Shown: positions 25,619 through 34,456, numbered from the stretch's first letter. The stretch: DNA of 64,000 nucleotides from Pelorhabdus rhamnosifermentans (GCF_018835585.1 NZ_JAHGVE010000001.1:434001-498000), one strand, 5' to 3'. Notes: generated from the letters alone by a model not told the origin. A program made the numbers and translations.

Positions 25619-27013
25619 ATGGATACTACGAAGTTTTTAGGTGAACAAAAAATATCTTCTTTATTATGGCAGTTTTCTTTGCCAGCGGTTGTTGGCATGG
25701 TAGTTAGCACATTATACAATGTTATAGACAGTATTTTTGTCGGACGAGGTGTTGGTGAGATCGCATTGACGGCGGTAGCCATTGCGTTTCCCATTATGAT
25801 CATACTAATGGCAGTCGGGATGCTCGTCGGTATTGGAGCAGCAACGTTGGTTTCTCTCAGTTTGGGCGAGAAAAATAAAGAACAGGCGGAAATGGTGTTA
25901 GGCAACGCGCTGACAATGATGATTATTTTTATTTTAGTTACGACCGGATTAGCACTTTGGTATTTGGAACCGATATTGGTCAATTGGTTAGGTGTAACAC
26001 CTGAGGTATTGCCCTATGCCCGGGATTTTACGGCGATTATATTGGGCGGCAGTATGTTCATGCATATCGGTTTTGGTTTAAACAATGTTATTCGAGCGCA
26101 GGGTGATCCCCAGACGGCATTAGCAACACAGTTGATCGCAGCAGTTATTAATATTGTCCTCAATTATCTCTTGATTTTTGTCTTCCCTTTAGGCATTAAA
26201 GGATCTGCCATTGCTACTATTCTGGCGCAGGCATCTGCTGCCTTTTGGGTTGTATATTACTTCATGTATGGATCCAGAGTGTTACGCTTTAAAAAGCGAT
26301 GTCTTGCCTTGCGTATGCATATCGTAAAAGGCATATTCAAAATTGGCGTAGCTCCTTTTTTAATGCAGTTGGGTGCGAGTGTCGTAATGGTTGTGCTTAA
26401 TCTACGGATTATGGAATTTGGCGGCATAGTTGCTGTAGCTTCTTTTGGTATTATCAATCGAGTTCTTATGTTGATTGTAATGCCGGTAGCCGGGATTAGT
26501 CAGGGGGTACAGCCGATCATTGGCTATAATTATGGGGCTAAACAATATCAACGTGTCTTAACTGCATTAAATACGGCGATTGCTGTTGCTGTCTGTATTT
26601 GTTTGTGCGGCTTTTTGGGGGTACAGTTATTTGCGGAACAAATTGTTCGGCTTTTTAATGATGGACCGCAATTGGTTGAAGTCGGTACCAAAGGTATGAG
26701 AATATTTTTGCTCATGGTACCTGTTATCGGGTTTCAAATTATTGTTGCCAATTACTTTCAAGCAATTGGCAAAGCTTATTATTCCATAATCTTTAATTTA
26801 CTGCGTCAAGTTATTGTTCTTATACCGCTCGTGTTTATTTTCTCGCACTATTTCGGGTTATTGGGAATCTGGGCCGCGGGTCCAATATCTGATATTGCAG
26901 CAGCATTGCTCACTGGTATATGTTTATATGGAAACGTAAAACAACTAAAATGTGTCATACATAAGGAGCCTTTGATTGAATATAATGTACTCATAAAACA
27001 AGAAAAATTTTAA
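25619..27013 (+). CDS. MATE-family (MepA-like) multidrug/Na+ or H+ antiporter
   Basis: About 464 residues in 12 helices with two-fold repeat. Family markers: SLLWQFSLPAVVGMVVSTLYNVIDSIFVGRGVG at the first helices (quoted region spans residues 12-45), AIAFPIMIILMAVGMLVGIG, and GISQGVQPIIGYNYGA in the second half. It exports cationic drugs or metabolites by cation antiport. The start at 25619 has GGAGG at 25608-25612; the upstream GTG at 25598 does not. No regulator adjoins it. Confidence 0.92.
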   Translation: MDTTKFLGEQKISSLLWQFSLPAVVGMVVSTLYNVIDSIFVGRGVGEIALTAVAIAFPIMIILMAVGMLVGIGAATLVSLSLGEKNKEQAEMVLGNALTMMIIFILVTTGLALWYLEPILVNWLGVTPEVLPYARDFTAIILGGSMFMHIGFGLNNVIRAQGDPQTALATQLIAAVINIVLNYLLIFVFPLGIKGSAIATILAQASAAFWVVYYFMYGSRVLRFKKRCLALRMHIVKGIFKIGVAPFLMQLGASVVMVVLNLRIMEFGGIVAVASFGIINRVLMLIVMPVAGISQGVQPIIGYNYGAKQYQRVLTALNTAIAVAVCICLCGFLGVQLFAEQIVRLFNDGPQLVEVGTKGMRIFLLMVPVIGFQIIVANYFQAIGKAYYSIIFNLLRQVIVLIPLVFIFSHYFGLLGIWAAGPISDIAAALLTGICLYGNVKQLKCVIHKEPLIEYNVLIKQEKF

Positions 27014-27083
27014 TCATCATGAATGTGTGATATTCCTAACGGATGGCTGGGGCAGTATACGTCAAATTTATGGCCTAATCATA

Positions 27084-27119
27084 ATAAGGATCGCCTTGAA
27101 AATAAAAGGCGGTCCTTAT
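27084..27119. terminator. Bidirectional terminator between MATE and CotF genes
   Basis: ATAAGGATCGCCTT, loop, AAGGCGGTCCTTAT. It lies between convergent genes. Confidence 0.75.
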
Positions 27120-27138
27120 TCGTGTAAAGCAACTTTGA

Positions 27139-27627
27139 TTATTGCACGTTATACATGCCTTGATTATTCATATAATTGAAAATTCCCTCGCCATGTTCTT
27201 GCTCCTCTTTCTGAATGTGGTTTAACGCCTGTCGGACATTGGAATCGGTGAATTCAAAAATGGCAGTGTTATAAGCATTCGAAACATATTTTTCGGTCAT
27301 CAGCATGTCCTGGCAAAGCATAGCATCAGCTTGACTGGTGGCTGATGGAGTCATTGTAGACTGCGCTTGGGTATTATTTTGTTGGTTTGGTTGAGACTGT
27401 TGCGTCGGCTGGCTCGGTGCTGCTTGATTCATAGCAGGCGCTTGGCCATTTAAAATGGATTCGATGGTGTTTAAATGTTGTTGTTCCTGCTGAGCGTACG
27501 ATTGGAATAACTGCTTAAGTTTGGGATCGCTGGTTTGTTGCGCATTCTTTTGATACTTTTGAATACAAACTTTCTCGTGTGACTTTTGATCTTGTAATAG
27601 TTGTTTTTCTTTTTGGCTCAATGGCAT
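27139..27627 (-). CDS. CotF-family spore coat protein
   Basis: 162 residues. An N-terminal helical segment (HEKVCIQKYQKNAQQTSDPK, then LKQLFQSYAQQEQQHLNTIE), a Gln/Pro/Asn-rich linker (about 65-100) and the CotF-like C-terminal bundle with DMLMTEKYVSNAYNTAIFEF then HIQKEEQEHGEGIFNYM. The paired helices with E-x-x-H pairs are ferritin-like in pattern. It indicates an endospore-former. AGGAGG is placed well before the start. Confidence 0.85.
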   Translation of the reverse strand: MPLSQKEKQLLQDQKSHEKVCIQKYQKNAQQTSDPKLKQLFQSYAQQEQQHLNTIESILNGQAPAMNQAAPSQPTQQSQPNQQNNTQAQSTMTPSATSQADAMLCQDMLMTEKYVSNAYNTAIFEFTDSNVRQALNHIQKEEQEHGEGIFNYMNNQGMYNVQ

Positions 27628-27869
27628 ATAGTTGCCTCCTCTTTAGGTTTCTATTATCTTTCCCAAAAAATAGAACAACATTCCACATCATGAATTAAGG
27701 CTAAATTATCCGTCCTAATAGTGAGATACTATCCCCGATTGAGCCTCCGGCAAACACAGAACCGATGCATGCAACACGCATTTTCATGTGCGAGTATTAC
27801 CATTAAACGTTTATTATGGTGTGAATATTGGCCTTGGTTTACACAGTTACTTAAAAAGTGTAATTTTTA

Positions 27870-27898
27870 TTGACAGGGTTTTTAGTTAGTGTTATATT
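27870..27898 (+). promoter_or_regulatory. Promoter of the T-box/cstA transcript
   Basis: TTGACA at 27870-27875, 17-base spacer, TATATT at 27893-27898. Confidence 0.75.
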
Positions 27899-27904
27899 GT
27901 AACC

Positions 27905-28196
27905 TAATAGAATATTTGAAATGCAATGATCAGAACTAAAAAAGTGAAAACTTTTTCCTGCAGAGAGCCGTCGAGGGTGGAAGACGGTGGAAAAATTTCA
28001 CGTTTTCTCCTCTGTGAGCAGCATGCTGAAAGCAAAGTAAGCAGTGTCCGGTTTTCTACCGTTAAAAAGAAGCGTATTCGGAAATTTTCCTGATATAGCA
28101 GAGGTGGCTGAACAATCAGCAATAGAAGTGGTAACGCGGAGAACTATCCTTCGTCTTCAACACGGCAACACGTGGGGAAGACGAAGGATTTTTTAT
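27905..28196 (+). ncRNA. T-box leader with intrinsic terminator
   Basis: Order of parts: a stem I with a strong GTGAAA-AC-TTTTTCC / GGAAAAA-TTTCAC helix around AGAGAGCCGTC (the AGAGAG element), CTCCTCTGTGAGC on its 3' side, a central region, the T-box bulge (AGAAGTGGTAACGCG, 28125-28138, matching the UGGNACCGCG class), and a terminator ATCCTTCGTCTTC...GAAGACGAAGGAT with T-run (28146-28196). Uncharged tRNA should relieve termination. I could not assign the specifier codon with confidence. Confidence 0.85.
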
Positions 28197-28330
28197 TTCG
28201 AGCTACTTTTTAAGCTTTTGCAAAAGGCTGCCGGATATTCTTAAATACTGCCAGCCTGTAGTCGACATGATCACGACATGGAATTGCAGGTGCAGCATAA
28301 AAAAAGGAAAGAGAAAGGAGCTTTCAAATT

Positions 28331-30022
28331 ATGAATGGTTTAACTTTATTGGGGATTGCACTAATTGTTTGTGCAAGCGGTTATTTCATCTATGGCCGCT
28401 GGCTGACAAAGATTTGGGGGATTGATCCTCTGGCAAAAACGCCAGCTTATCGTTTTGAAGACGGTGATGATTATGTTCCTTCTTCTAAATTCACTGTATT
28501 TGCTCATCAGTTTTCTTCTATCACAGGCGCAGGTCCGGTTACCGGACCGATTATCGCTGCAATGTTCGGGTGGCTGCCAGTTATGCTCTGGTTGATGATT
28601 GGTGGAATTTTCTTTGGAGCTGTTCAGGATTTTTCCGCCCTGTACGCTTCTGTTAAAAATGAAGGTAAGTCCATAGGTATGCTGATTGAAAAATATATTG
28701 GAAAAACTGGGAAACAAATGTTTTTGCTCTTTTCCTGGCTTTTTACTTTGCTCATCATAGCTGCTTTTGCTGACATTGTGGCTAGCACCTTCAACGGATT
28801 TGGTGCCGATGGTTCATTGGCTACCCCAAATGCCGCTGCCGCATCCATTTCGATGTTATATATCGCTGTTGCTATTTTCTTCGGACTTTTTCTAAAAAAC
28901 CATCCACTGTCAGAAAAACCAAAACTGGCCATTGGTATTCTTTTGATTATCGGCATGCTGTCAGCAGGTATCGCTTATCCACTCTATTTTGATAAGACAA
29001 CATGGATTTATATTGTTTTTGCTTATATGTTTATGGCTGCTGTTATGCCGATGTGGCTACTGATGGAGCCACGTGACTATTTAAGTTCATTTCTGCTGCT
29101 CGGTATGATTGCGAGCGGGGTCATCGGTGTTATTTTTACTAATCCTACTATTGAACTTCCTGCTTTTGTTGGTTTTGAGGTTAATGGTAAACCGATGTTT
29201 CCGATCCTTTTTATTACGATTGCGTGTGGTGCCGTTTCTGGTTTTCATAGTTTAGTTTCTTCCGGAACTTCTTCTAAAACAATTTCCAATGAAAAAGACA
29301 TGTTGTTTGTTGGTTACGGCTCCATGATGATTGAGACTATTTTGGCTGTTGTTTCTTTGATTGTTGTTGGCGCTGCCGCCACCGGCGGTGTGATGCCGAA
29401 AGGTACGCCGTTTCAGATATTCTCCGCTTCTGTCGGCAACTTTTTGTCTATGTTCGGTCTGTCTCGTCATGTAGCTACCTGTGTCATCACTATGTGCGTA
29501 TCTGCACTGGCTTTGACTACGCTGGATTCTGTCGGGCGTATCGGACGGATGTGTTTCCAGGAATTATTTACAGGTGATACAACTGATCCTGCGAAGATGT
29601 CCTCTATGCAGCGTGTATTGACGAATAAATACTTTGCTACCATAATTACTCTGTTCTTTGGTTATTTGCTTTGCTTGGGTGGATACATGAATGTTTGGCC
29701 GTTATTTGGCGCAGCAAATCAGCTGTGTTCTGCATTGGTTTTGATTGCGTTGGCTGTTTTCTTGAAAGTTACTGGACGCCAAGGGAAGATGCTCTATATT
29801 CCAATGTGCTTTATGTTTGTCGTTACGCTGATAGCCCTGTTTATGTCAATATACGGTATCGTCCATAAAATCATCTACACCGGAGGATTTTCCTTTTTGA
29901 CTGACGGTTTGCAGTTAATCGTAGCCATTGCGTTGATTACGTTATCTTTGCTGATTGCATCTCATAGCGTTAGAAAATTATTTGATGGTTCTGCAAGCAC
30001 ACATATTCAGGTGGAAAAATAA
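28331..30022 (+). CDS. cstA: CstA-family carbon-starvation peptide/pyruvate transporter
   Basis: 563 residues, about 16 membrane helices. CstA core: YDDGDDYVP-like FEDGDDYVPSSKFTVFAHQF then SSITGAGPVTGPIIAAMFGW, FFGAVQDFSALYASVKNEGK, and GAVSGFHSLVSSGTSSKTIS. The family (CstA, BtsT) imports peptides or pyruvate. Expression is read through a T-box, so import is tied to shortage of one amino acid, which favours an amino-acid- or peptide-related role here. AGAAAGGAGC precedes the ATG; a terminator follows. Confidence 0.9.
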   Translation: MNGLTLLGIALIVCASGYFIYGRWLTKIWGIDPLAKTPAYRFEDGDDYVPSSKFTVFAHQFSSITGAGPVTGPIIAAMFGWLPVMLWLMIGGIFFGAVQDFSALYASVKNEGKSIGMLIEKYIGKTGKQMFLLFSWLFTLLIIAAFADIVASTFNGFGADGSLATPNAAAASISMLYIAVAIFFGLFLKNHPLSEKPKLAIGILLIIGMLSAGIAYPLYFDKTTWIYIVFAYMFMAAVMPMWLLMEPRDYLSSFLLLGMIASGVIGVIFTNPTIELPAFVGFEVNGKPMFPILFITIACGAVSGFHSLVSSGTSSKTISNEKDMLFVGYGSMMIETILAVVSLIVVGAAATGGVMPKGTPFQIFSASVGNFLSMFGLSRHVATCVITMCVSALALTTLDSVGRIGRMCFQELFTGDTTDPAKMSSMQRVLTNKYFATIITLFFGYLLCLGGYMNVWPLFGAANQLCSALVLIALAVFLKVTGRQGKMLYIPMCFMFVVTLIALFMSIYGIVHKIIYTGGFSFLTDGLQLIVAIALITLSLLIASHSVRKLFDGSASTHIQVEK

Positions 30023-30032
30023 TAAGAAATAA

Positions 30033-30067
30033 AAAAACGGATGCGGAAACGGATCCGTTTTTTTTAT
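30033..30067. terminator. Bidirectional intrinsic terminator
   Basis: AAAAACGGAT, loop, GATCCGTTTTTTTT, between the convergent cstA and phosphatase genes. Confidence 0.85.
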
Positions 30068-30069
30068 TT

Positions 30070-31350
30070 CTATTCTATATTACTTGGTCCGGATTTTTTG
30101 TCAATGCTCCATGCATCAATGAGTCCACCACTCTGTCTAAATGCCTTAATTGTCAATAAGCTTCCCTTTGCTTCTACTGTAAGATAGTTGGGTTCAGCCA
30201 GCGGATTGTAAAAAAAGTTGTCCCATTCTTTAGCAATAGAGTCAGCGTAAGTTTTGCTACCACTACGGCCAGTAGCTACATAGATGGTACCAGTTGCCGG
30301 ATTATTGACTGCTGTGCCACCATAAAGCGGATAAGTGTGAGCATATACATGGTCATGCGCGGTAAATACGATATCGGCATGATATTTATCTATAATGGGG
30401 GCGAACCCTGCTTGGAGCATAGAATTTCCCTCGGCTTTATTGTTATATAGCGCCCGATGTACAAAGACCAACTTCCACTTTTGCTTGGTAGCCGCTAAAT
30501 CATCTTCCAGCCACATTTTTTGTTTTTCCAGCATATCCGGTACAAAGCGCCCTTCTTCGCCAATTTGTGTATCAAGCATGACAAAATGAGCATTGCCGTA
30601 ATCAAACGAATAAACTTGTCCTTTAAGACCAGCTGGGCCATTCATTGGCAATTTGAACTGGTCGGTAAACAAGGTCGGCATAGCAATCCTGCCTCCGGGA
30701 GCATAGGTTTCATGGTTACCAACTAACGGCATACAAGGAATATTCTCTAGCACGCCATGGGCTGCATTAAACCAATCATACCACTGACCATACTCCTGTC
30801 CCACGTCAACCAAATCACCCATATTGACAGAAAAAGCAGCGTCTGAGTTAGCTTGATACGCTTGGTGCAATGTGGTATGCCATGTATCATAATTTACGCT
30901 TTGAGAATCTCCAAACACTAAAAACTTAAAATAACATGGGTTCGTCGGAGCGGTGGCAAAATGGTATTGTTCACTCCAGCTCCCTTCATTGCCTACCCTA
31001 TATACATAACGTGTTCCTGGCTTGAGTCCGGTAAGCGTAGCTGTGTGAACATTGAATTCTCCCCAGTTGCTATCGACCCTTTCCACTTGGGCAGTCAGAG
31101 TTTGCTGCTCTCCAAATTTTTCTGGCATGAACTCTTGATATTGTACTTGCCCATCCTGCGTATTGACATCTGTCTTCCAAGTAATGGTCTGTGTTGTCTG
31201 TGTATCACCTGTCCAGGTCAACGTGATATGGCTTGGTGCACACTCGGCTACCATTCGTCCTGGTAAAATAAGTGCTGAAGAAGCGGCTAGAATTCCCAAA
31301 ACCAAAACAAAAATAAATAAATTGTGTAGTAGCGTTCTTTTTCTTGCCAT
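30070..31350 (-). CDS. Exported purple-acid-phosphatase-like metallophosphoesterase
   Basis: 426 residues. N-terminal signal/anchor (NLFIFVLVLGILAASSALIL), a fibronectin-like PAP N domain (ITLTWTGDTQTTQTITWKTD), then a binuclear metallophosphatase domain with VFGDSQS, NMGDLVDVG, GNHETY, VFVHRALYN and TAHDHVYAHTYP. These are the metal ligands of purple acid phosphatases. It would release phosphate from esters outside the membrane. The second ATG (31350) is chosen because GGAGG lies between it and the first (31362). Possible phosphate-starvation control is not visible. Confidence 0.88.
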   Translation of the reverse strand: MARKRTLLHNLFIFVLVLGILAASSALILPGRMVAECAPSHITLTWTGDTQTTQTITWKTDVNTQDGQVQYQEFMPEKFGEQQTLTAQVERVDSNWGEFNVHTATLTGLKPGTRYVYRVGNEGSWSEQYHFATAPTNPCYFKFLVFGDSQSVNYDTWHTTLHQAYQANSDAAFSVNMGDLVDVGQEYGQWYDWFNAAHGVLENIPCMPLVGNHETYAPGGRIAMPTLFTDQFKLPMNGPAGLKGQVYSFDYGNAHFVMLDTQIGEEGRFVPDMLEKQKMWLEDDLAATKQKWKLVFVHRALYNNKAEGNSMLQAGFAPIIDKYHADIVFTAHDHVYAHTYPLYGGTAVNNPATGTIYVATGRSGSKTYADSIAKEWDNFFYNPLAEPNYLTVEAKGSLLTIKAFRQSGGLIDAWSIDKKSGPSNIE

Positions 31351-31842
31351 GTTTTCCTCCATGGTATTATTTATGGGGAATCAAGATATTTTGTATGGTG
31401 GCCTTATGGGCGGTGAATTTCTGGCGTAGTAATATTAGGTAGCTTTTTTAATATTTTACATCAGTTTTAGAACACTGTACACAAGTTAACAACAAAATTA
31501 TGGAAGTTTTATAGCCCGTCCACTTTCTTAAAATAGTTCTTAAAGATGATGATATAAACGTCTTTATAAGTTGGTGCTATAGCAGCTAGTATTACCAATT
31601 AATAATTTATTATAGCGTTTTTATTCATAATCCTGCTCTTCCATAGGCGACGATTTGGTTTGTAAAAATGCGACAGTTGATGTAACAGGGAAACGAATGA
31701 TTTTTTTTTTAAAAGCGACGTAATCGGTAAAAAAGAAGGCAATATATGCAATTTATAATCACAATTATGTGTAGTAACATTAAATTCAGGAAAATGCATT
31801 AAAACAGGCTTAAAAAGATATTGATTAATTTTCCGTAAGCTA

Positions 31843-31871
31843 TTGACATTGTTTTCTTGAGATATTATTAT
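31843..31871 (+). promoter_or_regulatory. Promoter of the tandem M-box/Mg transporter transcript
   Basis: TTGACA at 31843-31848, 17-base spacer, TATTAT at 31866-31871, about 17 bases before the first M-box. The 31363-31840 stretch upstream has no gene I can support. Confidence 0.75.
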
Positions 31872-31887
31872 AAAGTTAATCGAATAA

Positions 31888-32062
31888 TTCTTCGTTAGGT
31901 GAGGCTCCTGCATTGAACACAGGCCACTGCCCGGAAACGTCGAGAGACGCCAATGGGTATAACAGGTATTACCGGATTAAGGTATTACATAATGTGGCTG
32001 AGGGATAAGGTTTAACTCTACGTCATGCAGTGCCAAAGCTCGTACGAGTGGGGAAGGTAGTT
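31888..32062 (+). ncRNA. M-box (ykoK) Mg2+ riboswitch, copy 1
   Basis: Matches the M-box consensus throughout: CGTTAGGTGAGGCTCCTGCA, ACACAGGCCACTGCCCGGAAA, CGTCGAGAGACGCCAATGGGT, ACAGGTATTACCGGATTAAGG, GTGGCTGAG, and CATGCAGTGCCAAAGCTCGT then ACGAGTGGGGAAGG. Mg2+ binding folds the aptamer and favours the terminator that follows. Confidence 0.95.
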
Positions 32063-32083
32063 TTAATTTTTTTTGATGCTGCG

Positions 32084-32112
32084 AAAAAGCCTTCCATTTG
32101 GAAGGCTTTTGT
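32084..32112 (+). terminator. Terminator of M-box 1
   Basis: AAAAGCCTTCC, loop ATTT, GGAAGGCTTTT. The 5' arm is complementary to the GGAAGG that closes the aptamer, as expected of an anti-terminator switch. Confidence 0.85.
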
Positions 32113-32141
32113 GTTTTGTTAATCACTAAACATAATATAAT

Positions 32142-32306
32142 TTCTTCGTTAGGTGAGGCTCCTGCATAAACACAGGCCATTGCCCGGAAACGTCGAAAGA
32201 CGCCAATGGGTAGAACAGGTATTACCGGATTAAGGTTTTACTTAAGGTGGCTGAGTGATGAGTATGTACTCTACGTTATGCAGTGCTAAAGCTCAACGAG
32301 TGGGGA
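32142..32306 (+). ncRNA. M-box (ykoK) Mg2+ riboswitch, copy 2
   Basis: A second complete aptamer, nearly identical in its conserved blocks to copy 1 (CGTTAGGTGAGGCTCCTGCA, GCCATTGCCCGGAAACGTCG, AAAGACGCCAATGGGT, TATTACCGGATTAAGG, ATGCAGTGCTAAAGCTC). It diverges mainly in the variable helices. Both copies keep the residues needed for Mg2+ sensing. Confidence 0.95.
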
Positions 32307-32327
32307 AGGCTATATGGTGTTGCATGT

Positions 32328-32368
32328 AAAAAGCAAGGTCTTCCAAAAGTGGGAGAGCTTTGCTTTTT
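32328..32368 (+). terminator. Terminator of M-box 2
   Basis: AAAAAGCAAGGTCTTCC, loop AAAAGT, GGGAGAGCTTTGCTTTTTTT. Confidence 0.85.
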
Positions 32369-32397
32369 TTGTGTCAATATAAGGAGGTGAGACGATT

Positions 32398-32562
32398 TTG
32401 GAGACACAAGGAACATCTAATAATGATTGTGGCGATCACCCCATAAGTTTGGCGAAATCGTCCACGAAAAACCTGAATTACACTTTTATATGCAACAAGG
32501 AGGAATATCATGAAAGATATAAACAACCAAACTGCTGTTTCCTCCAAGGCCATTCAAGTTAA
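32398..32562 (+). CDS. Possible 54-residue leader ORF overlapping the NRAMP start
   Basis: A TTG codon preceded by a near-perfect AAGGAGGTGA opens a 54-codon frame (METQGTSNNDCGDHPISLAK...) that runs 53 bases into the transporter gene in another frame. A site this strong without a gene would be unusual. It could couple or tune transporter translation. Coding nature is unproven; the sequence has no recognisable domain. Confidence 0.4.
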   Translation: METQGTSNNDCGDHPISLAKSSTKNLNYTFICNKEEYHERYKQPNCCFLQGHSS

Positions 32563-33823
32563 TGGAAAATGGAAGCAGCGTATACTCACATTTTTATTTG
32601 TAATGGGCCCAGGCATTATTGTAATGGTTGCTGACAATGACGCCGGTGCCGTTTCAACCTATGTACAGGCAGGTGCTGATTATGGACTGCACTTAATGTG
32701 GTTATTACTTTTACTCTTACCAATTACGTATTTTATTCAGGAAATGGTGGTGCGTCTTGGTATCGCTACCGGGCAAGGCCATGCTGCCATGATTTATAAA
32801 CGTTTTGGAAAATGGTGGGGAGCATTTTCGCTGTTTGATCTTTTGCTCGTCAACTTTTTGACACTGGTCACTGAATTTGCCGCTATTTATCTAGGATTAA
32901 AAGGCTTGGGGCTAGAGCCGCTGTATGCCGTCCCGGCAACGGCAATCGCAATTATTGTCTTAGTTATTACGGGAAGCTATTTGCGCTGGGAGCGCACGAC
33001 CGTTATCCTATGTTTTCTAGATTTAACTTGGCTGCTTTTAGCCAAAATGGTTTCTCCCGATTGGAGCCTAGTTGTTCGTCACACAGTGGTCCCTTCGTTT
33101 CCACCCGGACCACTTACCCCAGATTTAATCTTTTTGATTATCGCTATTGTCGGCACGACCATTGCACCGTGGCAATTATTCTTTCAGCAAAGCTGTATTG
33201 CCGATAAAAGGTTACGATTTTCGGATCTTAAAAACGCTCGAATCGATACTATTGTTGGAGCTACCTGCACCATTGCGATTGCTGCATGTATGATGTTGGT
33301 GGGGAATTTTGCGACACAAAACGGAGTTCATTTCGAAGATCCGGCCCAGATGGCAATCGCTCTTACTCCAATGATGGGGGCCTTTTTCCAGAATGCTATT
33401 TTGTTATTGATGATTAATGCAGCTGTTTTAGGTGCCACGACGATTTCACTTTCCAGTGCCTGGGCTTATGGTGAAGTGAAGGGGTGGTCGCATAGTTTGC
33501 AAAAATCATTCCGTGAAGCGCCAGGATTTTATATGGTATATGCCAGCTGTGTCTTAGCTGCTGCTGGGATTGTGCTGATTCCTAATGCACCCTTGCAAAC
33601 GATTATTGTCAGTGTTCAAGTGCTAGCAGGGCTGATGCTGCCATCGGCGATTGTTTTTCTTCAGTTATTGCTTAACGATAAGGAATTATTGGGCGAACGA
33701 TTCGTCAATAAGCCCTGGAATAACTGGATTAACTGGATTGTCATTATTATTCTGTTCATTCTATCGTTGACCCTGGCAGTTCAAGTAATCTTGCCTAATT
33801 TTTTGGAGCTTGTGTTTGGGTAA
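32510..33823 (+). CDS. NRAMP-related Mg2+ transporter (NRMT type)
   Basis: 437 residues, 11 helices of the Nramp fold. In TM1 the canonical DPGN is replaced by DAGA (VADNDAGAVSTYVQAG) and in TM6 MPHN by APWQ (IVGTTIAPWQLFF), so the methionine that selects Mn/Fe is lost. Loss of that methionine is a feature of NRMTs, which carry Mg2+. Two Mg2+-sensing M-boxes precede it, which supports Mg2+ import independently. AAGGAGGAATATC lies before the ATG. A small membrane protein gene follows directly. Confidence 0.88.
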   Translation: MKDINNQTAVSSKAIQVNGKWKQRILTFLFVMGPGIIVMVADNDAGAVSTYVQAGADYGLHLMWLLLLLLPITYFIQEMVVRLGIATGQGHAAMIYKRFGKWWGAFSLFDLLLVNFLTLVTEFAAIYLGLKGLGLEPLYAVPATAIAIIVLVITGSYLRWERTTVILCFLDLTWLLLAKMVSPDWSLVVRHTVVPSFPPGPLTPDLIFLIIAIVGTTIAPWQLFFQQSCIADKRLRFSDLKNARIDTIVGATCTIAIAACMMLVGNFATQNGVHFEDPAQMAIALTPMMGAFFQNAILLLMINAAVLGATTISLSSAWAYGEVKGWSHSLQKSFREAPGFYMVYASCVLAAAGIVLIPNAPLQTIIVSVQVLAGLMLPSAIVFLQLLLNDKELLGERFVNKPWNNWINWIVIIILFILSLTLAVQVILPNFLELVFG

Positions 33824-33866
33824 ATGAATCGTTTTCTAAAAATAACAAATGAAAGGAAGTATTAAC

Positions 33867-34091
33867 ATGACAACGATGACTAACCAATTAAACATTAACA
33901 CAAATGAAAAGTGCTACTATGTAGTTCATCCACTAGATGATCAAGGCGAAGAAAAATGTAATCCTGAGGGTTTGGGTCTTATGGCGCTCAGCCCTGTAGT
34001 TAAATATTCGCTATTGTCGCTGCGGCTGTATTTAATTTTTATGGGTGGTTTGGTGTTCTACCGGGTGCTGCAAGAAACTGGTGTACTCTAA
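33867..34091 (+). CDS. Small single-pass membrane protein downstream of the Mg transporter
   Basis: 74 residues: a polar N-terminal half (MTTMTNQLNINTNEKCYYVVHPLDDQGEEKCNP, given as residues 1-33) and one hydrophobic segment (SLRLYLIFMGGLVFYRVL) near the C terminus. The ATG at 33867 has GAAAGGAAG upstream. It lies 43 bases after the NRMT gene in the same M-box-controlled transcript, so it may be a transporter accessory or regulatory peptide. I do not recognise the family. Confidence 0.65.
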   Translation: MTTMTNQLNINTNEKCYYVVHPLDDQGEEKCNPEGLGLMALSPVVKYSLLSLRLYLIFMGGLVFYRVLQETGVL

Positions 34092-34095
34092 GTAA

Positions 34096-34293
34096 TTGAA
34101 TTTAACTTCCGGAATTAGTTTGTTGAATGATTTATTTAGGGTCATCGACATATTAGGCGGTCCAGACCTTAACGTTGAACAGGATATGAACTATGATGAT
34201 CTTTATGAAGAGCTGAGTATCCATTTGAATAAGGGATATTCATTGATGATCTTAGTTATTGGGTACCGGATATGGCAGCAATACGAAAAATAG
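34096..34293 (+). CDS. Doubtful 65-residue ORF
   Basis: TTG-initiated frame (MNLTSGISLLNDLFRVIDIL ... GYRIWQQYEK) four bases after the previous stop. No good ribosome-binding site is visible, though translational coupling is possible. One moderately hydrophobic stretch (YSLMILVIGYRIW). It may be a degraded gene or a real small gene of the Mg2+ operon. Confidence 0.35.
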   Translation: MNLTSGISLLNDLFRVIDILGGPDLNVEQDMNYDDLYEELSIHLNKGYSLMILVIGYRIWQQYEK

Positions 34294-34330
34294 TAGATAG
34301 TAAATTTACAAGTCAATAATTAAGACAAAT

Positions 34331-34370
34331 AAGAAGAATAGGCACAGTTACGTTTGTGCCTATTCTTCTT
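34331..34370. terminator. Bidirectional terminator
   Basis: AAGAAGAATAGGCACA, loop GTTACGTT, TGTGCCTATTCTTCTT: a perfect 16-base stem between convergent operons. Confidence 0.85.
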
Positions 34371-34456
34371 ATCTTAGGGTAATAGAGTAGTAGGTTCCTG
34401 CTTTGTACTATACGGCAAGACAAATTTCTGCAGCATCGCATTAGCTAGCAATTTGC

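Noticed and set aside
31599-31913. 104-codon minus-strand ORF upstream of and into the first M-box
   Set aside because: It overlaps the promoter and the riboswitch, has low-complexity composition and no ribosome-binding site.
32510-33823. Ordinary Mn2+/Fe2+ NRAMP transporter (MntH)
   Set aside because: DPGN and MPHN motifs are replaced by DAGA and APWQ, and control is by Mg2+ riboswitches.
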